Assembly: GCA_034006985.1 (NCBI GenBank)
Contig: JAVERT010000005.1
Coordinates: 1 to 64,000 of the forward strand
Direction of reading: 5' to 3'
DNA length: 64,000 nucleotides
DNA from: Gudongella sp034006985
Lineage (GTDB): Bacteria; Bacillota; Clostridia; Tissierellales; Tissierellaceae
The translations under genes and the position numbers were made by a program. Below, piece after piece: positions 8,777 through 17,899 of the stretch (the stretch's first letter is position 1; each line of letters begins with the position of its first letter). The notes under the pieces are model-generated. The model was not told where the DNA came from. It was given only the letters and a program-made list of their open reading frames with translations, and did not search any database.

Positions 8777-9256
8777 CTATAGCGGATACCACCAAGTATA
8801 TGGTTCTTCTGAACCTACAACACCTAAAAGTATTTCTTGTCTTTTGTTTTTAAAATAACTAGCTAGAATTATTTTAATAATTGGATGAAACTCTTTTTCT
8901 AAAACATCTTCCTTATCTACCCAAAATAATTTACCTTCATCACTATCTACAAATTCTTTTGAGTCTAGGTTTCCAAAAAATATATGATTCACGATTATCT
9001 CATTTCTATCAACATCTCTATTATATACAATGTATTTTAAACTGAAATTAGACACCTTTTCACTAGAGATTCCTGTTTCTTCTAAAATCTCTCTATAAAT
9101 TGCTCTATATGGATTGTTAATTTCTTCAGGTTCTATATGTCCACCTACACCAAACCAATAACCAGGCGCTATTTCCCTATCCTCTCCTCTTTTCATTAAT
9201 AGAACTTGATCTTCATAAAAAAGAAAAGCTGTAACTATATTTCTAAAGCAGAGCAT
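8777..9256 (-). CDS. Nudix hydrolase
   Basis: 159-aa protein with one Nudix domain, a family that hydrolyses nucleoside diphosphates linked to another group using a divalent metal. The Nudix box starts at GGHIEPEE (38-45) and ends at REILEETGI (55-63); compared with the usual GX5EX7REUXEEXGU pattern it has two extra residues between the first Glu and the Arg. The beginning (FLFYEDQVLLMKRG) resembles MutT/8-oxo-dGTPase-like members. Start ATG 9256 after AAGGGGTGAGA. It ends 51 bases before acoR but nothing else links them. Substrate not predictable. Confidence 0.85.
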   Translation of the reverse strand: MLCFRNIVTAFLFYEDQVLLMKRGEDREIAPGYWFGVGGHIEPEEINNPYRAIYREILEETGISSEKVSNFSLKYIVYNRDVDRNEIIVNHIFFGNLDSKEFVDSDEGKLFWVDKEDVLEKEFHPIIKIILASYFKNKRQEILLGVVGSEEPYTWWYPL

Positions 9257-9320
9257 GTTCTCACCCCTTCTTTTTTAAGTATACCCAGATTTTAAATTTA
9301 ATCCCATCTAAGATAATTGA

Positions 9321-9392
9321 AAAAGACCACAATAAGAATTAAAATGCACCCTTTATCAAGGACATTTTAAATAAACATATCGCTGGTCTTTT
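9321..9392 (-). terminator. Possible terminator of the amidase gene
   Basis: Nested inverted repeats: outer AAAAGACCA/TGGTCTTTT (9321-9329 with 9384-9392) and inner AAAATG/CATTTT (9341-9346 with 9363-9368). Leftward the outer arm ends in TCTTTTT. The loop is large, so termination is plausible but not strong. Confidence 0.45.
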
Positions 9393-9399
9393 AAAATCA

Positions 9400-10209
9400 T
9401 TATATATATAGTTGGGGTTTTCTATGTTTTAATAAAGGTAATTCTTCTCTCACCTTTTTAATAAATTCTAAATCTATATCTATATATAGTATTCCTTCTT
9501 CTGTTTGAAGCTCATCAATAATCTCACCCCATGGATTAGCAGCTAAACTATGTCCATATGCTAAGTAGCTTGCATTTTCATTCCTTGACTGTGAGCAAAG
9601 TAGAGTATAGACTTGATTATCTAAAGCCCTTGCTCTTGCAGTTAAGTGCCAATGCGCAGGTCCTGTTGTCATATTAAAAGCTGCTGGAACGATTATAGCT
9701 TCCGCTCCCTCTAGCACAAGTTTTCTTGCTAATTCTGGAAATCTTATATCATAACATATTATAAGCCCAAATTTAATTCCATGTGACTCGAATAATGTTA
9801 CTGAATCTCCCGCTGTAAGTACATCAGATTCTTTAAAAAAGATCTTTCCTTCTACTGATATATCGAATAAATGAATCTTTCTATGCTTTGCTATAAGTTC
9901 ACCCCTATCAGAAAAAACATAAGATGTATTATAAATTTTATAACCATCTTTTTCTGGAATAGAACCCCCAACAATTGTAACTTCATGCTTTTTAGAAAGT
10001 TTTTTTAACCACTCAGCAGTTTCTCCTGGGTATTCTTCAGCATATTCAGGAAAATACTTGTTATCATATGGTGTATTAAACATTTCAGGAAGTATAATAA
10101 CTTTGGCACCGTTTTTTACGGCTTCATTAATATGATTTCTCGCTGTTTCAAGATTCTTTTTCTTGTCATCAACAACTTTCATCTGAATTAATGCTATTTT
10201 CTGGGTCAT
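9400..10209 (-). CDS. Carbon-nitrogen hydrolase (Nit2/omega-amidase-like)
   Basis: 269-aa nitrilase-superfamily amidase with the Glu-Lys-Cys triad: E42 in ILPEMF, K111 in AKHRKIHLFD, C152 in IICYDIRFPE. The HLFDI and ICYDIRFPE context is closest to the Nit/omega-amidase branch, which hydrolyses small amides such as 2-oxosuccinamate or deaminated glutathione rather than nitriles. Start ATG 10209 after AAGGAGG. It is 13 bases downstream of the diaminopropionate ammonia-lyase gene and surely cotranscribed with it, so it may clean up amide or side products of amino-acid breakdown; that link is inference. Confidence 0.88.
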   Translation of the reverse strand: MTQKIALIQMKVVDDKKKNLETARNHINEAVKNGAKVIILPEMFNTPYDNKYFPEYAEEYPGETAEWLKKLSKKHEVTIVGGSIPEKDGYKIYNTSYVFSDRGELIAKHRKIHLFDISVEGKIFFKESDVLTAGDSVTLFESHGIKFGLIICYDIRFPELARKLVLEGAEAIIVPAAFNMTTGPAHWHLTARARALDNQVYTLLCSQSRNENASYLAYGHSLAANPWGEIIDELQTEEGILYIDIDLEFIKKVREELPLLKHRKPQLYI

Positions 10210-10222
10210 TTAGATTCCTCCT

Positions 10223-11407
10223 TTATCCTTTTTCAACACACCAAACAAGATCTCTATAATTCTCTGGATCAGTATCTCCTTCGGTACTTATAATCAAGAC
10301 TGATGAATCCTCATCTAGTTTAAGCTTTTCCTTAATCTCTTCAAATTCTTTTTTCTTCATTACACTATATAAAATACCCATGCCAAGTGCTCCTGACTCT
10401 CCAGAAATTATTTTCACATCATCTTTTATTGGATTCCCGAGAATCCTCATTCCTAAAGCTGTAACTTCATCAGAACAAGACAATGCACCATCGCTATAAT
10501 CTCTAATAATATCCCAACTTATTGTATTTGGCTCACCACATGCAAGTCCTGCCATAATAGTATTCATATCACCATCTACTTTTTCTATCTTCCCTGCAAC
10601 AATTGAACGATATATACAGTCTGCTTTTTCTGGTTCTATAATATATATTAAAGGATAATCATCATCATATTCTGATAAAAGACAACCAATCATTGCAGCT
10701 GCAAAAGAACCAACACCCGCTTGTAAAAAAACGTGTGATGGCTTTTCCTTTATTTGTATCATTATTTCTTTCATAATAGTCCCATAGCCTTGCATTATCC
10801 AAGTTGGAATTTTTTCATAACCTACCCAAGCAGTATCTTGTATTACAACCCAGCCGCGTTTTTTTGACATTTCATCAGATAATCTTACTGCATCATCATA
10901 GTTGCCATCTATAATAAAAGCTTCTGCACCTTCAGCTTTTATATTACTCAATCTAGTTTTTGAGGATCCCTTTGGCATATACACAACACATTTATGACCT
11001 AATCTTTTTGCAGCCCAAGCAACACCTCTACCATGATTTCCATCTGTGGCAGTAACAAATGTAATCTCCCCTAGTCTTTTTTTTACCTTGTCAGAACTAA
11101 GATAATTAAAATCGATATCTTCAATATGCTTTTCAAGTTTTTCAGCTAAGTACATCCCAATTGCATAAGATCCTCCCAAAACCTTAAATGCATTTAATCC
11201 AAATCTAAAACTCTCATCTTTAACATAAATCGATGATATTCCTAAGTTTTCCGATAGATTTAAAAGTTTAACAAGGGGAGTAGGTTTATATTCATTAAAA
11301 CATCTATGGAATTCTATTGCATGCTCGATATTTTCTTGAGATAGGTAGTCAAAACTAGCTCCATCTTTAAAATTTTTTCTAATTTCTTTTATATAAGCTT
11401 TTATCAA
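10223..11407 (-). CDS. dpaL: Diaminopropionate ammonia-lyase
   Basis: PLP-dependent fold-type-II enzyme that turns 2,3-diaminopropionate into pyruvate and two ammonia. 394 aa. PLP lysine in LNAFKVLGGSYA; TDGNHGRGVAW matches the Asn-containing substrate/cofactor loop; the stretch QAGVGSFAAAMIG corresponds to the glycine-rich phosphate-binding region; the family pattern IMAGLACGEPN is present. Two TTG starts compete: 11416 falls inside the ribosome site, while 11407 sits 9 bases after AGGAG and is chosen. It leads a two-gene operon with the amidase. Other threonine-synthase-like lyases are less likely because the length and these motifs fit YgeX/DpaL. Confidence 0.9.
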   Translation of the reverse strand: MIKAYIKEIRKNFKDGASFDYLSQENIEHAIEFHRCFNEYKPTPLVKLLNLSENLGISSIYVKDESFRFGLNAFKVLGGSYAIGMYLAEKLEKHIEDIDFNYLSSDKVKKRLGEITFVTATDGNHGRGVAWAAKRLGHKCVVYMPKGSSKTRLSNIKAEGAEAFIIDGNYDDAVRLSDEMSKKRGWVVIQDTAWVGYEKIPTWIMQGYGTIMKEIMIQIKEKPSHVFLQAGVGSFAAAMIGCLLSEYDDDYPLIYIIEPEKADCIYRSIVAGKIEKVDGDMNTIMAGLACGEPNTISWDIIRDYSDGALSCSDEVTALGMRILGNPIKDDVKIISGESGALGMGILYSVMKKKEFEEIKEKLKLDEDSSVLIISTEGDTDPENYRDLVWCVEKG

Positions 11408-11501
11408 AAATATCAACTCCTATAGGTCTTTTCACTATAATAACATATAACTAATAATTTTGTTTATTCTATTTATTTGAAACATTAATAAATAAATATA
11501 T

Positions 11502-11530
11502 TTGATAAACAAACTCTAAAAGTGTATATT
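11502..11530 (+). promoter_or_regulatory. Sigma-70/A promoter of the LTA-synthase-like gene
   Basis: TTGATA (11502-11507), 17-base spacer, TATATT (11525-11530). The ATG is 37 bases downstream of the -10, with AAGGAGAG before it. The 160-base gap is divergent with the diaminopropionate lyase operon. Confidence 0.7.
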
Positions 11531-11567
11531 TTAATTATAAGCTTTAACAACATAAGGAGAGTCTAAA

Positions 11568-13592
11568 ATGTGGAATAATAATTTAACATTCAATAAAAAA
11601 AGAAATAATTTTTCTCTATTAGTATACTTTTTTATATCTATTATTTACATGGAAACATTATTAAGATACCTTACTCTCAAAACAGTAATATCCCCTGCTA
11701 GCATTTATTCAACATTATTTGGAGCAAGTTTTGCTTTTGTGTTTTTTATGTTATCTACCCTTTTCCCCAGGAAAATAAATGAAGTCATCACATTCATGAT
11801 TTCATTTTTACTTTCATTTGTATTTGCAGCTCAACTAGTTTATTTTAAAATTTTTAAGACATTTATGATTGTTTACTCAGTAGGCAATGCAGGAGATGTT
11901 ATGGAATTTGCAAACGAAGCCTTCAGTGCTATTTCTGCCAATATTTTTCTTGTTTTTTTGTTTTTTATACCGTTTATAACTCTTATGGTCTTATGTAAAT
12001 TAAAAAAGATTACATTTACACTTTCTAAAAGAAAACTACTTCCATTGATTGGAATATTAATCGGGACACAGCTTGTCGCTATACTATTAATTAATGCTGG
12101 AGATAAAAAAACTAATTCTCCATACAATCTTTATTATAATATTCATCAGCCTGAATTTGCAGTACAGAATCTAGGATTGTTGACTTATATGAGATTAGAT
12201 ATACAGAGAGGCTTATTTAGTTGGACACCAAAAGAAGCTATTGCTGCAATAGATACTAAACAAATTTTAAAACCAATTCAAATAATTGAAGAGGGAAAAA
12301 ACGAATCTCCAATTATCGTGAAAAATGAAACAAAATACGATTATAATTCAATGAATATTGACTTTGAATCCTTTATAAACAATGAAAACGATGAAACTCT
12401 AAAACAAATGCATCAATATTTTAATTATATTGAACCCTCTAAAAAAAATGAATACACAGGCAAATTTAAAGACTATAACTTAATCTTTATAACCGCTGAG
12501 GGGTTTTCACATCTTGGGGTAAATAAAGAAGTAACTCCGACTCTTTATAAAATGATTCATGAAGGCTTCAACTTTGAAAACTTTTATACTCCGATCTGGG
12601 GTGTTAGTACCTCAGATGGGGAATATGTCGCTACAGCAGGTTTAATACCAAAAACTGGGGTTTGGAGCTATAGCATGTCTAGTAAAAACTATATGCCTTT
12701 TGCCATGGGCAATCAATTGCAAAAACTTGGGTATACTACAAAAGCATACCATGACCATACCTATACTTATTATGATAGACACCTTACACATCCTAATATG
12801 GGATATGATTATAAAGGCGTTGGTAATGGTCTAGTAGTAAAAGAAACCTGGCCAGAATCAGATATCGAAATGATTGATGTTACAGTGCCTGAGTTTATTG
12901 ATAAAGTTCCATTTCACACTTATTATATGACAGTTAGTGGACATTTAAGATATACTTTCTCTGAAAATTACATTGCTAACAAAAATAAAGGTGTGGTCGA
13001 AAATTTACCATATACAGATAATGCAAGAGCTTATCTTGCTACTCAAGTTGAACTTGATAGAGCAATGGAACTTTTATTAAAAAGACTTGATGAAAAAGGA
13101 TTAGCTGATAAAACACTTATTGCTCTTAGCGCAGATCATTACCCATATGGATTGACACAGGAGGAAACAAATGAACTAGCAGGACATATTGTAGATGATA
13201 ACTTTGAAATGTATAAAAATGCATTTATATTATATACTAAAAATATGACTCCTAAAACTATAGAAGCTCCTGCATCTAGTCTTGATATCTTACCAACCTT
13301 ATCAAATCTTATGGGACTAGAATATGATTCAAGACTGTTAATGGGGAGGGATTTATTTTCTACTTCCAACCCACTTGTAATTTTCTCAAATAGAAGTTTT
13401 ATAACTGATTTGGGAAGATATAATTCTAAAACAGATATATTTACCCAAAGCGAAAATACAGAGCCTCTCACGAAAGATGAAACGAATGAGTATATAACTA
13501 ATCTGACAAAAATAATTGGTTCTAAGTTTTTTTACTCCGCTAAAATTTTAGAATTAGACTATTACAAAAAAGTTCTAGGGATTAACCCCTAG
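11568..13592 (+). CDS. LTA synthase-like membrane phosphoglycerol transferase (sulfatase fold)
   Basis: 674-aa membrane enzyme with about five N-terminal helices (roughly 16-35, 41-63, 69-91, 118-140, 153-175) and an extracytoplasmic sulfatase-fold domain from about 295. Catalytic parts as in LtaS are visible: metal Glu in ITAEGF, nucleophile-position Thr in GVSTSDGEY, His in MTVSGHLRY, and Asp-His in SADHYPYG. Such enzymes transfer glycerol phosphate from phosphatidylglycerol to a polymer or glycolipid. Start ATG 11568 after AAGGAGAG, with its own promoter. Its TAG stop lies inside a terminator hairpin shared with hutU. True lipoteichoic acid synthesis versus another phospho-transfer cannot be told from sequence alone. 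Confidence 0.88.
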   Translation: MWNNNLTFNKKRNNFSLLVYFFISIIYMETLLRYLTLKTVISPASIYSTLFGASFAFVFFMLSTLFPRKINEVITFMISFLLSFVFAAQLVYFKIFKTFMIVYSVGNAGDVMEFANEAFSAISANIFLVFLFFIPFITLMVLCKLKKITFTLSKRKLLPLIGILIGTQLVAILLINAGDKKTNSPYNLYYNIHQPEFAVQNLGLLTYMRLDIQRGLFSWTPKEAIAAIDTKQILKPIQIIEEGKNESPIIVKNETKYDYNSMNIDFESFINNENDETLKQMHQYFNYIEPSKKNEYTGKFKDYNLIFITAEGFSHLGVNKEVTPTLYKMIHEGFNFENFYTPIWGVSTSDGEYVATAGLIPKTGVWSYSMSSKNYMPFAMGNQLQKLGYTTKAYHDHTYTYYDRHLTHPNMGYDYKGVGNGLVVKETWPESDIEMIDVTVPEFIDKVPFHTYYMTVSGHLRYTFSENYIANKNKGVVENLPYTDNARAYLATQVELDRAMELLLKRLDEKGLADKTLIALSADHYPYGLTQEETNELAGHIVDDNFEMYKNAFILYTKNMTPKTIEAPASSLDILPTLSNLMGLEYDSRLLMGRDLFSTSNPLVIFSNRSFITDLGRYNSKTDIFTQSENTEPLTKDETNEYITNLTKIIGSKFFYSAKILELDYYKKVLGINP

Positions 13593-13601
13593 AACTTTTT
13601 T
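13566..13601. terminator. Bidirectional terminator shared by the LTA-synthase-like gene and hutU
   Basis: 15-bp perfect arms at 13566-13580 and 13587-13601 with A-run and T-run outside, so it works in both directions. The TAG stop of the rightward gene (13590-13592) lies inside the right arm and the hutU stop (13600-13602) overlaps its edge. Confidence 0.9.
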
Positions 13602-15621
13602 AATATTTATCTTCAACTAACCTATCTACTAATTCATCATCCGCTACAAAAGGTAATGTAATATGCTCCCCATTTTTGGCTTCCTGATTAAATTTGACTA
13701 CAGTTTCTATCGAATGATCGTTTCTTGCCCAAGCTCTTCTTCCAACTCCGCTCATAACATCCCAAGGCATCGCTAGCTGTAATATTTCATCAACTCTGGC
13801 AGAACCATCAAGTACCATCCCAAACCCACCGTTGATTGCTTTACCAATACCTACACCTCCGCCATTGTGAAGCGATACAAGGCTCATTCCCCTAGCAGCA
13901 TTCCCAGCAAAACAATGAGTCGCCATATCTGCCATTACATTACTACCATCTTTGATATTAGCTGTCTCTCTAAATGGAGAATCCGTTCCCGAAACATCGT
14001 GATGATCTCGACCTATCATAATTGGCCCAACTTCACCATTTCTTACCATCTCATTAAATTTCAATGCAATATCTGTTCTACCCTTTGCATCTTGATATAA
14101 TATTCTAGCTTGGGTTCCAACTACCAGTTTATTCTTTTCTGCATCTCTAATCCAATTGTAATTATCTCTATCTTGTGCTCGTTTAGTTGGATCAATACAC
14201 TCCATTGCAGCTTTATCAGTCTTCACAAGATCGCTGTGTTTGCCAGATAAACAAACCCATCTAAAAGGTCCATAACCATAGTCAAATAACATTGGTCCCA
14301 TTATATCTTCCACATACGATGGGAAAATGAATCCATCGGTATCATCTACTCCATTATTAGATATTTCCATAATACCTGTATCATAAATAGCTTTTAAGAA
14401 ACTATTGCCGTAGTCAAAAAAGTAAGTACCTCGTTCTGCTAGCTTTTGAATAAGCCTAAAATGTTTTCCTAAACTTGTATCTACTCTTTTAACAAATTCA
14501 GCTTTATCTTCATACAACATTTTAGTTCTTTCTTCAAAACTCATTCCATCTGGACAATAACCTCCATCATAAACAGCATGACAAGAAGTTTGGTCAGAAA
14601 GTAACTCGATCTCAATATTTTGATCAACTGCGTATTGCAATAAATCTATTATATTTCCATGGTAGCCAATAGCACGAGCTTTTTTCTCACCTAAAGCTTT
14701 TTTAGCTGCTTGGAATAATTCCGCCAAATCATCATAATACTCATCAATCCAACCTTGTTCAAGCCTTGTATTAACCCTTGATAAATCAACTTCAGCTATA
14801 AGGCCAACTCCACCAGCTATTTTAGCAGCTTTCCCTTGTGCTCCACTCATACCACCAAGTCCAGAACTTACAAATAGATGCCCAGCTAAATCTTTATCCT
14901 CTGGGATTTCTAATTTTAGTCTTCCAGCATTTAAAATGGTATTAAAAGTTCCGTGAACAATCCCCTGTGGTCCAATATACATCCAACCTCCAGCAGTCAT
15001 TTGTCCATAGTTTGCAACTCCCATAGCTTGAGCTTTATTCCAGTGCTCTAAATCATCAAATGCACCAATCATAAGAGCATTCGTAATTATAACTCTCGGA
15101 CTCGTTTTAGAAGATTTAAATAATCCTAATGGATGACCTGATTGAAGTACAAGCGTCTGTTCATCGGTAAGTTCTTCTAAGTACTTCACAGTCAATCTAT
15201 ATTGCATCCAGTTTTGAAACACTTGCCCTGTTTCTCCATATGTTACAAGCTCATAAGGATAAAGTGCAACATCAAAAGATAAATTATTGTCTATCATAAC
15301 TTGAAAAGCCTTTCCTTCAATACACTTACCATTGTATTCATCGATTGGTTTCCCAGTAATCATAGTATCAGGTCTAAACCTGTATCCGTAAATTCTACCA
15401 GTAGTTAATAGCTCCTCCAGAAATTCAGGTGCTATTTCTTTATGAAATTCTTCAGGAATATACCTTAGTGCATTTTTAAGAGCAATTTTAGTTTCCTTCT
15501 TAGATAAAAGGAACTCCCTCTTAGGTGCTCTACGTATATACTTACTAAATTCAGGATAATCTGGCAAATAATTATCTAATTTAATCTGCATAGCTTCCCC
15601 AATAATTTTATTATTAATCAT
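13600..15621 (-). CDS. hutU: Urocanate hydratase (long form)
   Basis: Second step of histidine breakdown: adds water to urocanate using tightly bound NAD+, giving imidazolonepropionate. At 673 aa this is the long urocanase type (near 670-680 aa, as in animals and some anaerobes) rather than the ~555-aa form of Bacillus or Pseudomonas. Family signatures: SGHPLGLFKSS, YGQMTAGGWMYIGPQGIVHG, SSGLGGMSGAQ, IGRDHHDVSGTDSPFRET. Start ATG 15621 after AAGGAGGGA. Last gene of a FAH-hutI-hutU transcript, 16 bases after hutI, ending in a bidirectional terminator. Confidence 0.95.
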   Translation of the reverse strand: MINNKIIGEAMQIKLDNYLPDYPEFSKYIRRAPKREFLLSKKETKIALKNALRYIPEEFHKEIAPEFLEELLTTGRIYGYRFRPDTMITGKPIDEYNGKCIEGKAFQVMIDNNLSFDVALYPYELVTYGETGQVFQNWMQYRLTVKYLEELTDEQTLVLQSGHPLGLFKSSKTSPRVIITNALMIGAFDDLEHWNKAQAMGVANYGQMTAGGWMYIGPQGIVHGTFNTILNAGRLKLEIPEDKDLAGHLFVSSGLGGMSGAQGKAAKIAGGVGLIAEVDLSRVNTRLEQGWIDEYYDDLAELFQAAKKALGEKKARAIGYHGNIIDLLQYAVDQNIEIELLSDQTSCHAVYDGGYCPDGMSFEERTKMLYEDKAEFVKRVDTSLGKHFRLIQKLAERGTYFFDYGNSFLKAIYDTGIMEISNNGVDDTDGFIFPSYVEDIMGPMLFDYGYGPFRWVCLSGKHSDLVKTDKAAMECIDPTKRAQDRDNYNWIRDAEKNKLVVGTQARILYQDAKGRTDIALKFNEMVRNGEVGPIMIGRDHHDVSGTDSPFRETANIKDGSNVMADMATHCFAGNAARGMSLVSLHNGGGVGIGKAINGGFGMVLDGSARVDEILQLAMPWDVMSGVGRRAWARNDHSIETVVKFNQEAKNGEHITLPFVADDELVDRLVEDKY

Positions 15622-15637
15622 AAAATCCCTCCTTACT

Positions 15638-16897
15638 TTATTTTGAATAAACTACTTTACCATCTTTAATGGTTTTATCTGTGTGATTTATACCAAAATG
15701 ATAAATCATATAATCTAAATTCGGTGCATCAAAAATTGCAATATCTGCTTTTTTACCAACTTCTAGTGATCCTTTTTCTTTTTCGATTCCTAAAGCTGCA
15801 GCTGCATTAATGGTAACAGATGTAATAACTTCCTCTGGTGTCATCAATAATTGTAGAGATGCCAAACTCATCATAAGTTGAAGATTCTCGCTTGGGCAAC
15901 TTCCAGGATTGTAATCTGTTGCAACTGCTACAGCAACACCATTTTCTATCATCTGTCTTGCCTTAGCATAGTTTTTCTTAAGATTAAAGCTTGTACCAGG
16001 TAATAAAACTGCAACTACTCCTTTTTCAGCTAAATCTTCAATGCCTTGATCGCTTGCTCCAATAAGATGTTCTGCTGAGATTGCACCAACTTCTGCTGCA
16101 AGTTCCGCACCACCTAATGAAACAATTTCATCAGCATGAATTTTTGGAATAAGTCCATTTTCTTTTGCAGCCAATAAAATCTTTCTAGATTGTTTGATTG
16201 AAAAAACTCCTTCTTCACAAAACACATCACAAAACCTTGCGAGTTTTTTTTCTGATATGGTTGGAATCATTTCGCTGCAAAGTTTTTCAACAAAACTATC
16301 TGGATTTTCTTTATATTCATTTGGAATTGCATGTGCTCCCATAAAAGTAGAAACAATGTCAATTGGATGGTCTTTGTGTAATTTAGAAGCAACTTCAAGC
16401 TGCTTTAACTCTGTATTAAAGTCCCCTATACCATACCCAGATTTTGCTTCCACAGTAGTAACACCGAATTCTAGCATTGTGTTCAAACTTTTATAGGCCT
16501 TTTCATAAAGTTTTTCAAAACTCGACTGTGCAGTTTGTTTCATTGTTGAATGGATACCGCCTCCAGCTGCAAGGATATCTAAATAGCTTTTTCCAGCTAG
16601 TTTCATAGCGAGTTCATGTTCTCTGCTTCCACCATGAACAAGATGAGTGTGAGAATCTATTAAACCAGGGGTTACAGTTTTCCCTTCGCCATTTATTATT
16701 ATAGTATCCCTATCAGTCTTAATATCTTCAGGTAAACTTCCCTCTCCTATATAAATAATTCTATCCTCTTGCACTGCAATAATACCATTTTGGATAATTT
16801 CAATCCTACTTTGCAATTCTCCAGATCTTTTTGCATTATCGCCTCTTATTGTAACAAGCATCCCAATTTTTTCTATCACTAAGGTAGCCTTTTTCAT
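15638..16897 (-). CDS. hutI: Imidazolonepropionase
   Basis: Third step of histidine breakdown: opens the ring of imidazolonepropionate to N-formimino-glutamate in the cytosol. 419-aa amidohydrolase-fold protein with the metal HxH in DSHTHLVHGG, the conserved HADE (residues in KIHADEIVS), HLIGASD and the distal metal Asp in ATDYNPGSCPS. The C-terminus KKADIAIFDAPN is the typical amidohydrolase ending. Start ATG 16897 after AGGGAGG. 16 bases before hutU and 21 bases after the FAH-family gene, so all three should be one transcript. Confidence 0.95.
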   Translation of the reverse strand: MKKATLVIEKIGMLVTIRGDNAKRSGELQSRIEIIQNGIIAVQEDRIIYIGEGSLPEDIKTDRDTIIINGEGKTVTPGLIDSHTHLVHGGSREHELAMKLAGKSYLDILAAGGGIHSTMKQTAQSSFEKLYEKAYKSLNTMLEFGVTTVEAKSGYGIGDFNTELKQLEVASKLHKDHPIDIVSTFMGAHAIPNEYKENPDSFVEKLCSEMIPTISEKKLARFCDVFCEEGVFSIKQSRKILLAAKENGLIPKIHADEIVSLGGAELAAEVGAISAEHLIGASDQGIEDLAEKGVVAVLLPGTSFNLKKNYAKARQMIENGVAVAVATDYNPGSCPSENLQLMMSLASLQLLMTPEEVITSVTINAAAALGIEKEKGSLEVGKKADIAIFDAPNLDYMIYHFGINHTDKTIKDGKVVYSK

Positions 16898-16918
16898 AAA
16901 AACCTCCCTAAATTCTCA

Positions 16919-17809
16919 CTATTTTATTACAGTTATTAGTTTCCCTATCTCTTTTATCTCACATTCTACAGTGTCTCCTGCTTTAAGGTATTTAGGAGGT
17001 TTAAATCCCATTCCAACTCCTGCAGGTGTCCCTGTGATAATTATATCTCCTGGCTCTAAAGTGATTCCTTTAGAAAAATCTTCAATTATCTCAGGAATAT
17101 TATAAATTAGCATATTAGTATTCCCATTTTGTCTAATCTCACCATTTACACGAGAAACTACGTCTACTTCTATAGGAAAAGGTAAATTCTTCTTATGCAA
17201 AATACTAGGACCCATAATACTATATAAGTCTAAGCTTTTCCCTTTGTACCATTGAATATGTTCTACTTGTAATCTCCTTGACGAAAGATCGTTAAATACT
17301 GAGTAACCAAATATATAATCTTCAGCATCTTCTTTCTTTATATCTCTACCCTTTTTACCTATAATTACAGCAAGCTCAGCTTCATAATCTACTTGATCAT
17401 CAATACTAAAAAATCCTTCAACTTCTTGACCAGATCCTGCAATTTCTATAGCTCGCTTTGAAAAATATACAGGTTTTTGAATTTTATCCAAATCTCCAGA
17501 ATCCATAGCAGCTTTAGATTCTTTTAGGTGATCTTCATAATTTACACCAAGGCATATAATATCATGTAAAGGCTTAGGTATAGGTGATAGTAATTCTACC
17601 TTATCCAAGGATAAATAGGCATCTGTTCCATTTTCTATTTTTTCTTCAATCTTATCCAATTCTTCATTGGTAACTCTAGCAATAAAATCATTCATATCTT
17701 TGTATCCATTTTGATTGCAAAAATCGCCTATAAAATATACACCTTGTTCATTTTTATCCAAAAAACCTATTTCAACTTTCTCATTGTATTTAAAGCTAAC
17801 AAATTTCAT
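16919..17809 (-). CDS. Fumarylacetoacetate hydrolase (FAH) family protein
   Basis: 296-aa protein of the FAH fold, whose members hydrolyse, decarboxylate or isomerise beta-dicarbonyl-like acids with Mg or Mn. Visible: CLGVNYEDHLKES; metal ligands in DYEAELAVIIG and the FNDLSSR segment; and the family ending DIIITGTPAGVGMGFKPP. Start ATG 17809 after AAGGAGG. It is the promoter-proximal gene of the FAH-hutI-hutU run, behind the terminator of the upstream nitroreductase, with a TATAAT at 17842-17847 (leftward). No FAH enzyme is required for histidine to glutamate, so its substrate is unclear; oxaloacetate-type decarboxylase or a repair enzyme are options. Confidence 0.88.
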   Translation of the reverse strand: MKFVSFKYNEKVEIGFLDKNEQGVYFIGDFCNQNGYKDMNDFIARVTNEELDKIEEKIENGTDAYLSLDKVELLSPIPKPLHDIICLGVNYEDHLKESKAAMDSGDLDKIQKPVYFSKRAIEIAGSGQEVEGFFSIDDQVDYEAELAVIIGKKGRDIKKEDAEDYIFGYSVFNDLSSRRLQVEHIQWYKGKSLDLYSIMGPSILHKKNLPFPIEVDVVSRVNGEIRQNGNTNMLIYNIPEIIEDFSKGITLEPGDIIITGTPAGVGMGFKPPKYLKAGDTVECEIKEIGKLITVIK

Positions 17810-17876
17810 ATAACTACCTCCTTATTTTTATTATTATCTATATTATACACATTTAAACAAAATAAATGGGCACTCA

Positions 17877-17894
17877 TGTGCCCAAATGCTAAAA
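17877..17894 (-). terminator. Terminator of the GGDEF-nitroreductase unit
   Basis: Arms TGGGCAC/GTGCCCA at 17877-17883 and 17888-17894 with a 4-base loop, followed leftward by ATTTATTTTGTTT. It separates the nitroreductase from the FAH-hut genes. Confidence 0.65.
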
Positions 17895-17899
17895 ATTAT

